A stretch of 64,000 bases of DNA from Gibbula magus (lineage: Eukaryota; Mollusca; Gastropoda; Trochida; Trochidae), in assembly GCA_936450465.1 (NCBI GenBank), contig OW388297.1:53932989-53996988 (forward strand), given 5' to 3'. The translations under genes and the position numbers were made by a program. Below are positions 51,367 through 63,653 of the stretch, piece after piece (position 1 is the first letter of the stretch; each line of letters starts with the position of its first letter). The notes beneath the pieces are model-generated. The model made no database searches, was not told the origin of the DNA, and saw only the letters and a list, made by a program, of their open reading frames with translations.

Positions 51367-52274
51367 TATCCCACCGGTATGTAATACCGTGGGATATAGT
51401 CATCACCCCGGCCGTCCGTCCGTGCGTCCGTTCGTTCGTCCGTCCGTCCGTAATCATTTCGTTTCCGGAGCAGAACTCGAAAACCGTTCATGATGTCTTT
51501 CTGAAACTTTCCATGTGTATTACCCACCAACTGAAGTGGTGCCTTTTGATATTTTAAGATTTCTGAAAATGTTATTTTTGGTCGTTTCCTTAGAAACATG
51601 TTGAAGTTGGACTTTGTTCAGAGACAGGTTCGTTTCCGGTGCACAGCTCCAAAACCGTTCATCATATCTTCCTGAAACTTTGCATGTGTATTGCCCACTA
51701 ACTGAAGTGGTGATTTTTGATATTTTAAGATTTCTGAATTTTTTTTTTTCCTTTCTACAGAAACTTGTTGAATTTGGACTTTGTCAGAGACAGGTTCGTT
51801 TCCGGAGCACAGCTCCAAAACCGTTCATCATATCATCCTGAAACTTTGCATGTGTATTACCCAATAACTAAAGTGGTAACTTTTGATATTTTAAGATTTC
51901 TGAATTTATTTTTTTTTCGTTTCCATAGAAACTTGTTGAATTTGGACTTTGTTCAGAGACATGTTCGTTTCCGGAGCACAGCTCCAAAACCGTTCATCAT
52001 ATCTTCCTGAAACTTTGCATGTGTATTACCCACTAACTGAAGTGGTGCCTTTTGATATTTTCAGATTTTTTCTGAAAAATGTATTTGTTTCTGTTTCCAT
52101 AGAAACATGAGAGGGATGTTGGTTGTTGTTGATTTTGACTGCTTCTGGAGCAGAAGTCTAAAACCCTTAACATACCTGAAACCATCTGTAATAACAACTA
52201 ACTGAAGTACGGTAGTAGATACACAAGGATCTGTCAAAGATGTGTTTTACAAATTTTGTGGAACCGGTGGGATA
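51367..52274 (+). repeat. Four-unit tandem array, about 169-bp unit, with inverted ends
   Basis: GTTTCCGGAGCA...CTCCAAAACCGTTCATCATA...CTGAAACTTTGCATGTGTAT...AACTGAAGTGGT...TGATATTTTAAGATTTCTGA recurs at about 51462, 51632, 51799 and 51970. A CCGT/CGTC run precedes it. TATCCCACCGGT at the left end is matched by ACCGGTGGGATA at the right. CCGTGGGATATAGTCATC near the left is also repeated directly at the right end. Confidence 0.85.
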
Positions 52275-55200
52275 TGTCATCTTCTGATGACTCTTGTCTA
52301 AATCTGATATTTTCAACTAATATGTTAAAGTTAAGTTAAAAATAATTCATGCCTTTTTTGATATCATGCTCGATTGGGAAAAGAACAAATCTAAAACCAA
52401 CGATTGAATATCGAAAAATGCTCCAAAAACAGAAGCACGAATAACCATTCTATCGGAAACGTGCATTGTCAAAAGTTGTGACTATGTTTTAAACAAATTA
52501 TCGACGAAATCGACAAATCACCTAAGGTTTTCAATGAAGGCAACTCCTGAGTATGACGTCACAACGCTAACGAAGGTTATGCTACACTAAGGCCAATTTT
52601 ACTCACTTTGATCCGCGATAATGTGATAATTAGGTGACGCTTTTGAAATAATCTTTTGTGTTTCGTTTACTTGAAAGTATTGTCTATATGAATAAACGAA
52701 TCAACATCGAACAACAAAGAGGGGTTTTATTATCTTTAACATGTTTCAATATCATGTAGACTGGTTATCCAAGTACCAGGAGTGACGTCAAACCTGGCAG
52801 ATACGCTTCAGTGATTTCAGTGAATTGTTTTTCGACACTTTTGTGATGGTGTAATTAAAAAAGCCAAATATAAATAATTACTGGACCGATTTCAGAAATT
52901 TCGGGTCCGGTTAGGTATTTGTCAAATTCAAAACTCCTTTCAATGAATCCTGACCAAGGGACAGTTAAGTCGACATTTAACTTAATCTCAAAATAAGATA
53001 AGATGACTTTGTCTGCATGATCTGGAAACACTAGATATATATGTCAAGGTCAAGGTTACAAGTATGTGACATTGGAAACATTTGACAAGTATCAAATGAG
53101 ATAAGCTGACCAATTAAAGGTTGTGGTCATGGTTGAAGTCCAAGAATATGTGTTTTACGTCAAGGGTAAAACAAGTTCCAGAAATTATGTTTTATGTCAA
53201 GGATAAAACAAGTTCCGGAAATTGTGTTTTACGTCAAAGTAAAATAAGGTAAAATATCACGACGTCACATACAGGTTCATGTAACAAGGAAACTCATGTT
53301 AAATAGCAATTCAAAACTATCAATGATATTATCAACTATCAATATAACTTTATCGAGAAGCATCGACTGTTGCCGAAATATATCATTTAGATGATAGTAC
53401 ACTTAGCATTTTGACGATATGAAGATAAAAGTAGTGATTTCTGATCGAAAACCGGACAATGCACAGCGTGTGGCGTGCGTCAATGAGTCAAACGTAATTT
53501 TGGAATCTTATTTAAACAGACAAAAAGACAAATTTGAGTTGACAGTGTTTACAAGGTCACATAATTACTGTGCATGTAAATAGGACGTGCAGTTTCGGTT
53601 TCTGCACATGCATAATGGTGTTCCTCAATTTTAATTGTAAACTAGTAATTATGATATGTTTGGCGATTGGGGATAAATATGCAAGCTGAGTGAATATATT
53701 TGTATTGTAGACAGCACGTGTGGTGTGTTGTAACGTATTAGAGCCAAATAACATTTTATGAAACACAGTGGATGTACCTTTAAGAAAGTTGTTTACTATT
53801 CTCCGCGGGCCATAACTCGGTATTCATCAATTTGTGATTAGGATATCGATTATGTGAATTTAAGATAATATGGCCTGATTTAAATAGTCTTACTGCAATC
53901 AACATACATATTTTAGTTTAATCCTCAGTTTGAATTAAGAAAGTTGTGAATTAGTATCCACGGGTATTGATCAATTTGTGATTTGGATATGAGCTATGGG
54001 CAATCAATACATATTTTTTCACGAAAGGATCATACACTATGAGAAAAGCAGATTTCAGATACTGTTAGTCTAAAATGGGAACGTCAAGTGGTCTAAAGCT
54101 ACAGTCATTACTCTCAACTTTCTCTATTTAAGGATGTTGAGAACAATGCCTACATCTTTTAAAACATTTTGTGTTTAAATTGATGTACGCCAAATGGTAT
54201 GTACTACAATATGAGTCATGTTTGATTTACAATTACAAATTTAATCTTTTGACCAAATGCTTTTAATACTAAAGGCATTTCTATATAAACAATATTGCTT
54301 CCAATAACATCAATCTTGTTCAAATTTGAACTACCCAAAGGTAGCGAATAATTTCTGCCAATTATTGATCCAACTTAACATTCCAAACATCCAATACTGA
54401 GTTTGTACAAAAGGAAAATTCTTGACTTAATACGTAACATTAATTATGACATTTTTATGGATAGTTTCAAGAGATGAAATGCAGAGATAAATTTTGCAGG
54501 GTTATAATAATTTACTCATTGATTAAGCTGAAAGATGCTACTAATTTTAAGAATTCCCAAAACTTCCACCTTAAACAGAATTACTAAACATCAGAATTCA
54601 AGTAAGGACACAATTCAAATGCATGGTCCCCAGCATAAAACAACTGAAAAGACGTGTGATGAGATATAAAACATGTAAAACATTCTTAGTATTTTAATCT
54701 ATCATTTTTTTTAAAGCTAAGGGCAATTATCCATAATGTTACCAATATGATAGACTTTAAAGATTACTGCACTTTCCTTGAGTGAATTTTCAACATCACC
54801 CTGAAGTTGATATCACAAGTTATAGGGTATTTGCATATTTTCTGATGAGTTGAGACATGTCGTTTCAATGATGTTGATGAAACTGAAAATTAATTTTGAT
54901 TTCTTATTCATATATTACAATTGTATCAATATCATATATTATGATAGTAATTGATATCAGAAATACATGATGTTAGAAACTGAACATGATTTCATTGTTA
55001 TTTTGTAAATGTAATGACGACAAATAATCGACGTAGTAAATACGCTTGTGGGACAGTCCATGTTATCGATTGGTGCCTCACCTACGAGAATACTGGTCTT
55101 AACCTAAACATTTTCATTTGAAAAAACATTGCAAGCATTTGTACTTATGATGATAGTATAACAAAATTGCATTTTCTACTAATCGATGAATGGTATTGAT

Positions 55201-55330
55201 TTACATAACTTAGTGTATAGCACATTGAAGCCATTAAGAACTCAAACAATTTTCTATGGCAGTGCAAACATATAGCTTTTGAATCAATACACATTGTGCT
55301 CTCTTTCAGCAAACAATTTAATTTTTATTT
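52275..55330. other. No gene; two dispersed-repeat scraps
   Basis: 52840-52960 (ATATAAATAATTACTGGACC, CCTTTCAATGAATCCTGACC) matches 10725-10800. 53400-53480 is an inverted piece of the 45.9-kb family. CAAGTTCCGGAAATTGTGTTTTACGTCAA-like phrases repeat at 53150-53240. Nothing coding is seen. Confidence 0.55.
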
Positions 55331-55501
55331 AATTGCTAGGTATTATTCCGGTTCCAAACATGTTTTTCATTATGCAAATACCATCCATTCAGAGCTTTTA
55401 CTTTCGGGGTCAGGTGGAATGTTTAAATAATATGAAAGAAGAGCTTGATGAATGTCCATCAGGTCGCTTCTTTCTAAAACACGGTTTCACACAGATACAC
55501 T

Positions 55502-56682
55502 ATGCTTTTTCGATACGGATTTGTTTTGGTTCTGGTGAAACTGGTCACCTTTGGTGGCGCTGCAATGTTTGGTGACATGGTGGAACTTAGGAAAACCTTG
55601 TTCGAGAACTACACAACTCACAGAGTGAGACATTGAAGATCGAAATGAAGATTGTTGTAGAAGGAATAACAGGCGTCAATGATGTGGATCAAATCATTGG
55701 TTACTACATCGTCTTCATGTTAGGATGGAAGGATGATTTCTTGATGTGGGAACCAGACGAATATGGTGACATTTACCAGATATTTCCTTTCATAAATGAA
55801 ATATGGCATCCCCATCTAATGATCATCAATTCTCTGGGTAACCGTGAACTTGTACCCAATGAAAATCATCCACTGTTTGTGAAACACACTGGTGATGTTG
55901 GATGGACCCCAGCAACAGTTTTGCAAATACGGTGTCGTCTTGATATGACTTGGTTTCCTTTTGATGAGCAAACTTGTGTGATACGTATCTTGTCCTTCAG
56001 ATACTCTGCATCAGAAGTCACTCTTTCAACTAAAGGCTCTGCGAATGTGGATAGATATGAGGAGAATGGTGTATGGGACCTTGTTGGTGGCGATTTCATT
56101 GAAGAGACGGACAACGATTCTGGTAATACAATGATAACTTTATCTTTAACTCAAAAACGACTCTCCTCATTTTTAGTTCTCGATATAATTGTTCCTGTTG
56201 TTGTCATATCTCAACTCAACATGGCCGTGTTTGCTGTTCCAGCCGATTCAGGAGAGAAACTGTCTTTTGGAGTTACTGTTTTTCTGTCTCAGTCAGTGTT
56301 CATGACATACGTCAGCAGTCAGATGCCACGGTCCTCTGATCCTCTCTCCATTCTGAGCATGTACCTTACCTTCGTGTTGCTGACCAGTGCTTTGGTCGTC
56401 TTGATCACCATCTGGATACTCAAGATTCATCACACCTCGGAGGAAACCATCCCATTGTTCTTCCACTGGATTGCACGACTTGGTAAGATTAAACAGCATA
56501 AAGGAACCACGAAGATCGAACCAATGACCACATTAGATGATGCCATCCCAGCTGACAAGGGCATAACATGGAATGATCTGAGTAGAGGATTTGATTATAT
56601 TTTTCTTCGACTTTTCTTCTTGATAATGGTCATTACAACAGCAGTCTTTGCTATCAATTATGCAGTCAAGCGCAGTGGATAA
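55502..56682 (+). pseudogene. Cys-loop receptor copy 3, frameshift after the signal peptide
   Basis: An ATG at 55502 opens a signal peptide (VLVLVKLVTFGGA) and the conserved start MVELRKTLFENYTT. About 19 nt present in copies 2 and 4 (coding for most of DIRPLLNH) are then missing, and the frame runs to a TGA. From about 55624 the other frame encodes the rest without interruption: loop A region EIWHPHLMIINSLGNRELVP, the Cys-loop CRLDMTWFPFDEQTC, M1-M3 nearly identical to the other copies, a short loop and M4 ending at 56682. All downstream motifs look functional, so the lesion is either recent or an assembly error. Alternatively TTCACAG-type sequence just before the break could serve as an acceptor for an unseen upstream exon, but the paralogues have no intron there. 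No in-frame ATG restores a signal peptide. Confidence 0.8.
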
Positions 56683-56699
56683 AATCCATACATATATGG

Positions 56700-56990
56700 A
56701 GAAAGCTTACAAGAGGTTTAATGTATTGGGAAATGTTTTTAACCATGGAGCCCTCCGAAACGTTTCTGCACTATATTGGAAGAGTTTGACAATGGAGGAA
56801 ACTGAAGAAGAAGGTAAAATTGACTTCAGAGAAATAAGTCATTCCTTCTCAAGCAAATTCCACATGGACGGATCTGAGTTGAGGATTTTTTTACATGTGT
56901 ATTTTGGTTTTCATTTCAGGAATAGCTATTACAACTGCAGCCTTTACATTTTAATATCCAGTGAGCGATGGCGGATAAAACAATCATTAT
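56700..56990 (+). pseudogene. Second M4 relic after receptor copy 3
   Basis: The frame TWTDLS, stop, GFFYMCILVFISGIAITTAAF corresponds to the intact second M4 segment after copy 4, but a TGA interrupts it and it ends early at a TAA. The upstream 56700-56840 block is shared with copy 4's flank. Confidence 0.75.
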
Positions 56991-57282
56991 CCTGGAATCA
57001 CATACCTATTTCGGAAGTTGATTACCTCAGATATAAGGCTTATTTGTCTCTTGTTTGAATATTTAGCTCCTTTTTCTCCATATTTTTTGTTGAATGTGGC
57101 TACATTAACCTGCATCATATGTACATGTGGATCTCAATATCAGAACAGCTCATACTGTATCGTGTTTGCTCAGTATTTTGTGTTTGTAAGAACTCCATTA
57201 AATGCCAAAGTTGTGATTTCATAACTAGTTCATTAGATATTTCCCTTTATGGACCATTGGCAGAGGGACCGGAATCCGTTGG

Positions 57283-57900
57283 CGGCTATTAATAGCAACA
57301 AATTAAATATGCAGTCAAAGACAGTGACTTCTAACTGTAAAGAGAGTTTTGTCACATTTCTTCATATGGATTATTTTGTTTATTGTTGGTGTAAATTGAA
57401 TCTATTTGCTATTTAGCCGAGTATAATATGAATATGTGAGGTAAAGCGTTTTGCCAGGACCTTATATATACTTTTGAAATTGAATTTGTTCTTCATTCCC
57501 GATGTCTTTACCTCGATCAAGACTCATACTTTTGATATACTAATTTACGCTATTCTTTTTTCAGATAAAAATAGATTAAAATTGTGATATTTGATGGCTG
57601 GTAATAGCAACAAATTAAATATGCAGTCAAAGACTGTGACTTCTAACTGTAAAGAGAGTTTTGTCACATTTCTTCATATGGATTCTTTTGTTTATTGTTG
57701 TTATAAATTGTATCTTTTTGAAGTTGATAACATTGCCGTATATAATATGAATATGTGAGGTAAGTGTTTTGCCACTATCTTATATATACTTTTGAAATTG
57801 AATTTGTTCCTCATTCCTGATGTCTTTACCTCGATCAAGAATCGTACTTTTGATATGGGCGCTATTCTGTTTCATACGAGTATGTTTCTTCTTGCAGGAT
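57283..57900 (+). repeat. Direct duplication, 312-bp period, in the copy 3 flank
   Basis: AATAGCAACAAATTAAATAT...CTTCATATGGATT...ATATGAATATGTGAGGTAA recurs at 57291 and 57603. The beginning of the same sequence appears at the right edge of the window after copy 4 (63970 on), so it belongs to the receptor unit's 3' flank and was duplicated once more here. Confidence 0.85.
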
Positions 57901-58368
57901 ATAATCCAAATAAATAAAAAATAAAATAAAAACATACATAGCGGATTTGGACCCTCTCGATTTGTTAAAACGTGTACAATTTTAACTTATTTCGGGGAAT
58001 AAATAATAGTGATAAACAAAATTGCAAATAAGTGTCATTCAGGGGCTCTTTTAAAAGAGAAATATTGGCCAGTCATTTGTAAATGTACTACAGTTTCTGA
58101 ATTTCTTTGTTATGCAACTGCTTTGAGATCAAAGATGGCTTAATATTTTCACAATGTGATTTAAACGCCTGGAATGTATCCCATTGAATTCCTCAGACTC
58201 TTACCATAAATATTTTAAACCAGAATTGTTCTTATGGAAAAGTCCACTCCTCTGAATATTTAACTTTGATTATATAAATTCATGTTGATTACCATTCCTC
58301 ACGTACATGTATAAATGAATGTGAATATTGAACTCAAATTAATTTTAATTTAATTATTATTATCATTA

Positions 58369-58419
<51 letters not shown>
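58369..58419. repeat. (TTA)n microsatellite
   Basis: About 17 TTA trinucleotides. Confidence 0.95.
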
Positions 58420-58617
58420 CATGTTGGAAATAACTAACGTTGTACTGGACTTGTCATGTCTTCAGAACGAGCTTTAAATGACTAAACAGTGTTTCCATAT
58501 GCAAAATGACCAAAATTCACTTTGAAATAAGAACACCGTCCTGCTGTTTCATAAAATATCAGATAAAAATAAATTGAAATTGTGATATTTGTCTCAACTT
58601 ACAAGGGGTAAGTTCAA

Positions 58618-59262
58618 TCATAATTTTGAATGTGTGTTGTGTTAGTGTTGTTACTGGGCAATAGAATGAAATAAACCACACTTTTACCAGCTTTGACCAT
58701 TTGGATAAAATAATATTCCTGGTTTACAAACCCGACCAATGATACGTTTTTGATGGTGATATATTTATTGAAAAAATGTTGTCTTCCTTTAGAGACATTT
58801 TTTGACATTTTTGTGTGATTCTCAGCATTGAGTCTATTCCATTGTTGAATGCAGCATGGTTCTAAGACAAATTCGAAATGTCGTAAAATTTCAACATAAT
58901 GTTAATTGGCTATCTATGTATTTTGTTTATGACATGAAAGAAGTAAGTAAATGTTTAATAGTTTCAATCAAAAATAATATTATAAGAACAGAAATTTTGA
59001 AAGGTTAATGGAAAGGTTTGATACTGAATAGACCAATTGGATATCAAGTCTGAGGTGACAAAATCTCGCATTTCTGTAGTTTAACTGCCCTCACATAACC
59101 TAAGTAAATTTGAAATCATATGCCATTGAATGATATATATAGATAGACACTATGGAGGCGCAAAACTTAAACTATACAACACCTCCACAGGTAACATCCT
59201 CACAAAATTATAAGTTTTCCAAGTCTTACTGGTTTCGAGATATGATCCAGAACTATTTTGAA
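58618..59262 (-). repeat. Dispersed repeat, inverted partner of 1-640
   Basis: Reverse complement of this stretch aligns along its length with 1-640. A small insertion and scattered substitutions separate the two. On this strand one end is CAAAATAGTTCTGGATCATA and the other lies near AACACTAACACAACA. Confidence 0.8.
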
Positions 59263-59629
59263 TTGACGGATGAAACCACAAAATACCAATGACACCATCG
59301 TAGCAGGGGATTGACATTGTCGTGAGTCAGAATGAGAAGTAATTGTAGGCACGTTACTCGGTGTTAGAAGTTCTTCAATGATTCTTTTTTTACCCAGGAA
59401 GTCTGGAAATTAGGCTGGTTTTACACAAGATCCATACCAAAATTCAAGTTTCGAATCCATACTGTTTTTAAGTAGTGTTCTGAGACATATACCCTGATGG
59501 GAATATCGGTCTGATTTGATGACGAACACAATGTTTTATTCCCTGCAACCAAATTCGTATAAGCCAACGCTGGAGGAATAGAAAATACTTGCTGGTAAAT
59601 AATTGAGGTTGTGTTACCTCTGTTTTTCC

Positions 59630-60270
59630 GTATGTGCGTCCGTTTCCGTTGTCTTAGAAACTTCACATTTGGTATAGTAATAAGCTATATGTTATTATTG
59701 TGCCTTTCTACGTGTTTCAACTCCAAAGTTAATTAAATAATTTTTAACAAATATTTTGCTGGACTTTAGTTTGTTTACGGAGAAAACCTTAAACATTATA
59801 TGACCTGGAAAGTTGGTATGGATGTTACCTATAAGATGTTGATGTGGCTTTCACGGGTTTCAACTCCAAGATGCAAATCATTTTTTTAAATTTTGACAAA
59901 AACAGACATAGTTTTTTACTTTGTTTCGTTTCGGAGCATAACTTGAAAAAATATATCATGGACACTTCAAACTCTGTGCAGAATTTACCTATAAGGTGTA
60001 AGTAATTTTTGTAATTTTGACTTAAAATTTACGAATTTTAGGTGTTCCGTTTCCGGGGCATAACTTGAATAACTATAACTTTATGACTCTGAATCTCAAT
60101 ATTTAGTAGTATGTTCGTTATATGTGTGACGGTGTTGTGCCTTTTTTGACCCAAACGAAATCACCGACTTTTCAGACTTTGTTTTGTTTCTGGAGTATAA
60201 CATGAAAACTTGAAACCATTGTATCGGGCTTAACTCTTGTAACTTGGTTCTGTGATGAGAAGGCTGTAGG
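59630..60270 (+). repeat. Degenerate tandem units related to the 51.4-kb array
   Basis: CGTTTCCGTTGTCTTAGAAAC, GTTTCGTTTCGGAGCATAACTT, GTTCCGTTTCCGGGGCATAAC and TTTGTTTCTGGAGTATAACATG occur at intervals of about 120-170 bp. These are the same family wording as the 169-bp array but much more diverged. Confidence 0.65.
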
Positions 60271-61826
60271 TTTAATTTTAGAAATGCATCACTTCAATGT
60301 TTAGGAACTAAAATATATTTGTATATACATTATCAGTATATAAACCTTAGAAACAATGGTTGTTAACAGTACATGCAATTACCACAACAACTGCATTGCT
60401 TAATAGTTTATATTGTATTGTCAGATCTTTCAAATATTTACAGTTGTGTGCTCTAACTGTGCGAAATATTGATGCTTGTGTGTTTTCAATCGATAGGCAC
60501 TGACAGCCCTAAATCTAAATTCTATTTTATCTTGACTATAACCACACGGTCACCGAAATTGTCATCTTTGATCAATAAGTCCAATATGCCTTGAAACAAA
60601 GAAAATGGCAACAAAGTCACCAACCATTTATAATTCAACATTGACTAAACATTCTTCACAAAACAATTTAACTGCTATTTAATCATCATTTTCCCATTCA
60701 TCCCTTGTTTATCTACTGTATAAACATTAACAATCATCAATATATCTCACTCTTTCATCTCCTGCGTATCCAATCTATAATTATCCTTCCTTACAGGAAA
60801 ATACACGTTTCTGATTGGCTAACGGACGTTCCATTTTTCCTAATGTACCCCATCAGTCTAACAGTGTACACATTTCATGTACCCAGCTGCTGTCTCTTAG
60901 CTAAGAGTACATTTAAATTTGTAGGTGTCGCATTATGGTCAAATGACGTTATAAAATGACACACCCGAGTTTTGAACAGTCTTATGCATGTCTTATAATT
61001 ACAGAGTTATTTTTCAAATAATTGCTGCTTTGTTTGTAAACAAATACCATTTTCCGTTGCTTGCACACTCAATTAAACTTAAGTTAACACGTTTTAAGGC
61101 ATTTAAAACATTGAAGTAATGCGTTACACGTCTTTTGATATTTCAGTCGAGATAGACGACACCATTTTGTTTACATATAGGCTCAGGGTCGATCAAACAA
61201 TTTCAAACTACCCATTACCGGCAGTCAAAATAAAATGAATACAATAATGCTAGTTTTCATGGACATGATGGTAAGATTTATAAATACTTTGTAACCTTCA
61301 TCCTTTGGTTATACCGTCTTATGTACAATCTTTGTAACTGTTTAAAAAATGATACATCAAACCGTATTACCCTCAGGAGACGCATGTAACCCTGGCTTTC
61401 CAAACATTTTGTATATAAATGTTCTTGATGTATCTTGTATCATCATTCACCTGACAAAGGGACATATCACAAAACCGTTGTGATCAACAATAACGAAGAA
61501 GTTGACATCCATAATATTTGTCTTTTTCTTGAAATAAATTAAACTAGTGTTAACAGAGTCCTAAATACGACAATGCATCGTCCAATATTGGCCAAGATAC
61601 CTTACATGTTTCCAATGTGATGAGCTAAAAATATAAAATATAAACAACAACAGAGAATACAGTATTAGTTTTTACTTTCAGTTATTTGTTCAATATCTAA
61701 AAAAATGCAATCATGTTGTTTTAACTTTTGACTATATGCAGACTCCATGTTGATGAAACCTTGCTGTCAATCTGCTCTGTTTTAATAATCTTGTAGATTT
61801 ATTGTCGTGTTAATTATGTATTTCTT
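60271..61826. other. No gene recognised
   Basis: A short frame at 60705-60959 shows no domain. AT-rich and non-coding. Confidence 0.5.
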
Positions 61827-62094
61827 AGCTACCAGTAACTTTGTAAGTTTATTTCAAAGGCTTGCGCTGTCAGAAAAAAACCCAAATCATTACTGACATT
61901 AGCTAATGGTCATAACAAAACTTTTCAATTCGATTTTCCACATCCATTTATAGGATGTTTACTTCTTCAATATTTGGCTATATCTTTTGTCAATATCGCT
62001 GCAAGTCAAATCCTTTAGCGTCATGATGTTGATTCATTTCCATTAGGACTAGCACCGCAGCAACATTGAAAGGTTTAAGGATCAACTGTAGAAA
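61827..62094 (+). promoter_or_regulatory. Conserved 5' flank/leader of receptor copy 4
   Basis: Shares, in order, AGCTACCAGTAA, CAAAGGCTT, AGCTAATGG and CGTCATGAT with the flank of copy 2, at nearly equal distance from the start codon. The first word is the best candidate for a conserved promoter or leader element; no function is shown. Confidence 0.5.
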
Positions 62095-63303
62095 ATGTAT
62101 TTTAAATGCATGTTTCTATCAATCTTCTTAGGAGTGGTCACTGTTACCAAACATGTTAATACGGCAACGTACACTGATGTGGTTGAATTGAGGAAAACCC
62201 TTTTCCAAAACTACACAACAGACATAAGACCTCTCCTAAATCACAGTGAAACCTTAACAGTGGACTTTACAATGCAAATTGATGGGATAACAGGTGTGAA
62301 CAATGTTGATCAGATCGTCGGCTACAGCGTTGTATTCCTGTTGAGGTGGAAGGATGAATTTTTGACATGGGATCCTCGAGATTTCGGGGGACTTCAGCAT
62401 CTGTCACCATTCATACATGAAATTTGGCATCCATATCTTTTGATCATCAACTCACTAGGCAACCGTGAACTTGTACCTGATGAAAATCATCCGTTATCTT
62501 TGAGCAAAAATGGAAATATTGAGTGGATTCCAGCGACAGTTTTGCAAATAAGGTGTCGCCTTGATATGACCTGGTTTCCCTTTGATGAACAAACATGTTC
62601 GATACATATCTTGTCCTTCAGATACTCTGCATCAGAAGTAGCTCTCTCAGCTGAAAGCTATGCGAATTTGAAAAAATATGAGGAAAATGGTGTATGGGAC
62701 CTTCTGGGCGCTGAATTCATTGAAGAGATGGACGAAAATTCTGGTAAAACAATGATAACCTTATCTTTAACTCAAAAGAGACTCTCCTCATTTTTGGTTT
62801 TGGACATAATTGTTCCCGTTGTTGTCATCTCTCTACTCAACATGGCCGTGTTTGCTGTTCCAGCCGATTCAGGAGAGAAACTTTCTTTTGGAATAACTGT
62901 CTTTCTGTCTCAGTCAGTGTTCATCACATACGTCAGCAGTCAGATGCCACGGTCCTCTGATCCTCTCTCCATTCTGAGCATGTACCTTACCTTCGTGTTG
63001 CTGACCAGTGCTCTGGTTGTCTTGATCACCATCTGGATACTCAAGATCCATCACACATCGGAGGAAACCATCCCAGTGTTCTGCCAATGGATTGCACGAC
63101 TTGGAAAGATTAAACAGGATAAAGGAATCACGAAGATAGAACCAATGACCACATTAGATGATGCCATCCGAGCTGACAAAGGCATAACATGGAATGATCT
63201 GAGTAGAGGATTTGATTATATTTTTCTTCGACTTTTTTTCTTGATAATGGTAATTACAACAGCAGCCTTTGCTATCAATTATGCAGTCAAGGGCAGTGGA
63301 TAA
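62095..63303 (+). CDS. Cys-loop receptor copy 4 (nAChR-like, divergent), intronless
   Basis: A 402-residue single-exon channel subunit with the same plan as copy 2. Signal peptide: CMFLSIFLGVVTVTKHVNTA. Ligand-binding domain: the FQNYTT sequon, FLLRWKDEFLTWDP, EIWHPYLLIINSLGNRELVP and Cys-loop CRLDMTWFPFDEQTC. M2 is SGEKLSFGITVFLSQSVFIT. The M3-M4 loop is short (WIARLGKIKQDKGITKIEP) and M4 ends INYAVKGSG. Like copy 2 it has SFRY instead of SWTY in loop B and no vicinal cysteines in loop C (LLGAEFIEEMDENSG). It differs most from copy 2 in the extracellular N-terminus, loop C and M4, and hardly at all in M1-M3. Complete and apparently functional; a non-alpha or orphan subunit of a cation channel. 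Confidence 0.92.
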   Translation: MYFKCMFLSIFLGVVTVTKHVNTATYTDVVELRKTLFQNYTTDIRPLLNHSETLTVDFTMQIDGITGVNNVDQIVGYSVVFLLRWKDEFLTWDPRDFGGLQHLSPFIHEIWHPYLLIINSLGNRELVPDENHPLSLSKNGNIEWIPATVLQIRCRLDMTWFPFDEQTCSIHILSFRYSASEVALSAESYANLKKYEENGVWDLLGAEFIEEMDENSGKTMITLSLTQKRLSSFLVLDIIVPVVVISLLNMAVFAVPADSGEKLSFGITVFLSQSVFITYVSSQMPRSSDPLSILSMYLTFVLLTSALVVLITIWILKIHHTSEETIPVFCQWIARLGKIKQDKGITKIEPMTTLDDAIRADKGITWNDLSRGFDYIFLRLFFLIMVITTAAFAINYAVKGSG

Positions 63304-63460
63304 AATCGATACATGGAGGAAGAGGTTTACAAGAGGTTTAATGCATTGGGAAATGTGTTTAACCATGAAGCCCTCCAAAACGTTTCTTCACTATATTGCA
63401 AGACGATGACAACGGAGGACACTAAACAAGAAAGTAAAACGGACTTCAGAGAAATAAGTC

Positions 63461-63598
63461 ATTCCTTCTCAAGCAAATGCCACATGGACGGATCTGAGTA
63501 GAGGATTTTATTACATGTGTATTTTGGTTTTCATTTCAGGAATATTTATTACAAGTGCAGCGTTAACCATTAAATATCCAGTGAGTGATGGCGGATAA
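63461..63598 (+). pseudogene. Second, open M4 segment after receptor copy 4
   Basis: Frame: IPSQANATWTDLSRGFYYMC then ILVFISGIFITSAALTIKYP and VSDGG to a TAA. It aligns with the gene's own ITWNDLSRGFDYIFLRLF...VITTAAFAINYAVKGSG but is clearly diverged. A TAA precedes it in frame (63455-63457) and no strong acceptor with a pyrimidine tract is visible before it. It is a relic of a neighbouring receptor or an alternative last exon; I lean to relic. Confidence 0.7.
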
Positions 63599-63653
63599 AA
63601 CAATCATTATCCTTGAATCACATACCTATTTCGAAAGTTGATTACCTTAGGTA

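Noticed and set aside
55333..55575. Possible upstream exon of receptor copy 3
   Set aside because: It overlaps the signal-peptide frame of the receptor in another phase, and the paralogues encode the N-terminus without an intron.
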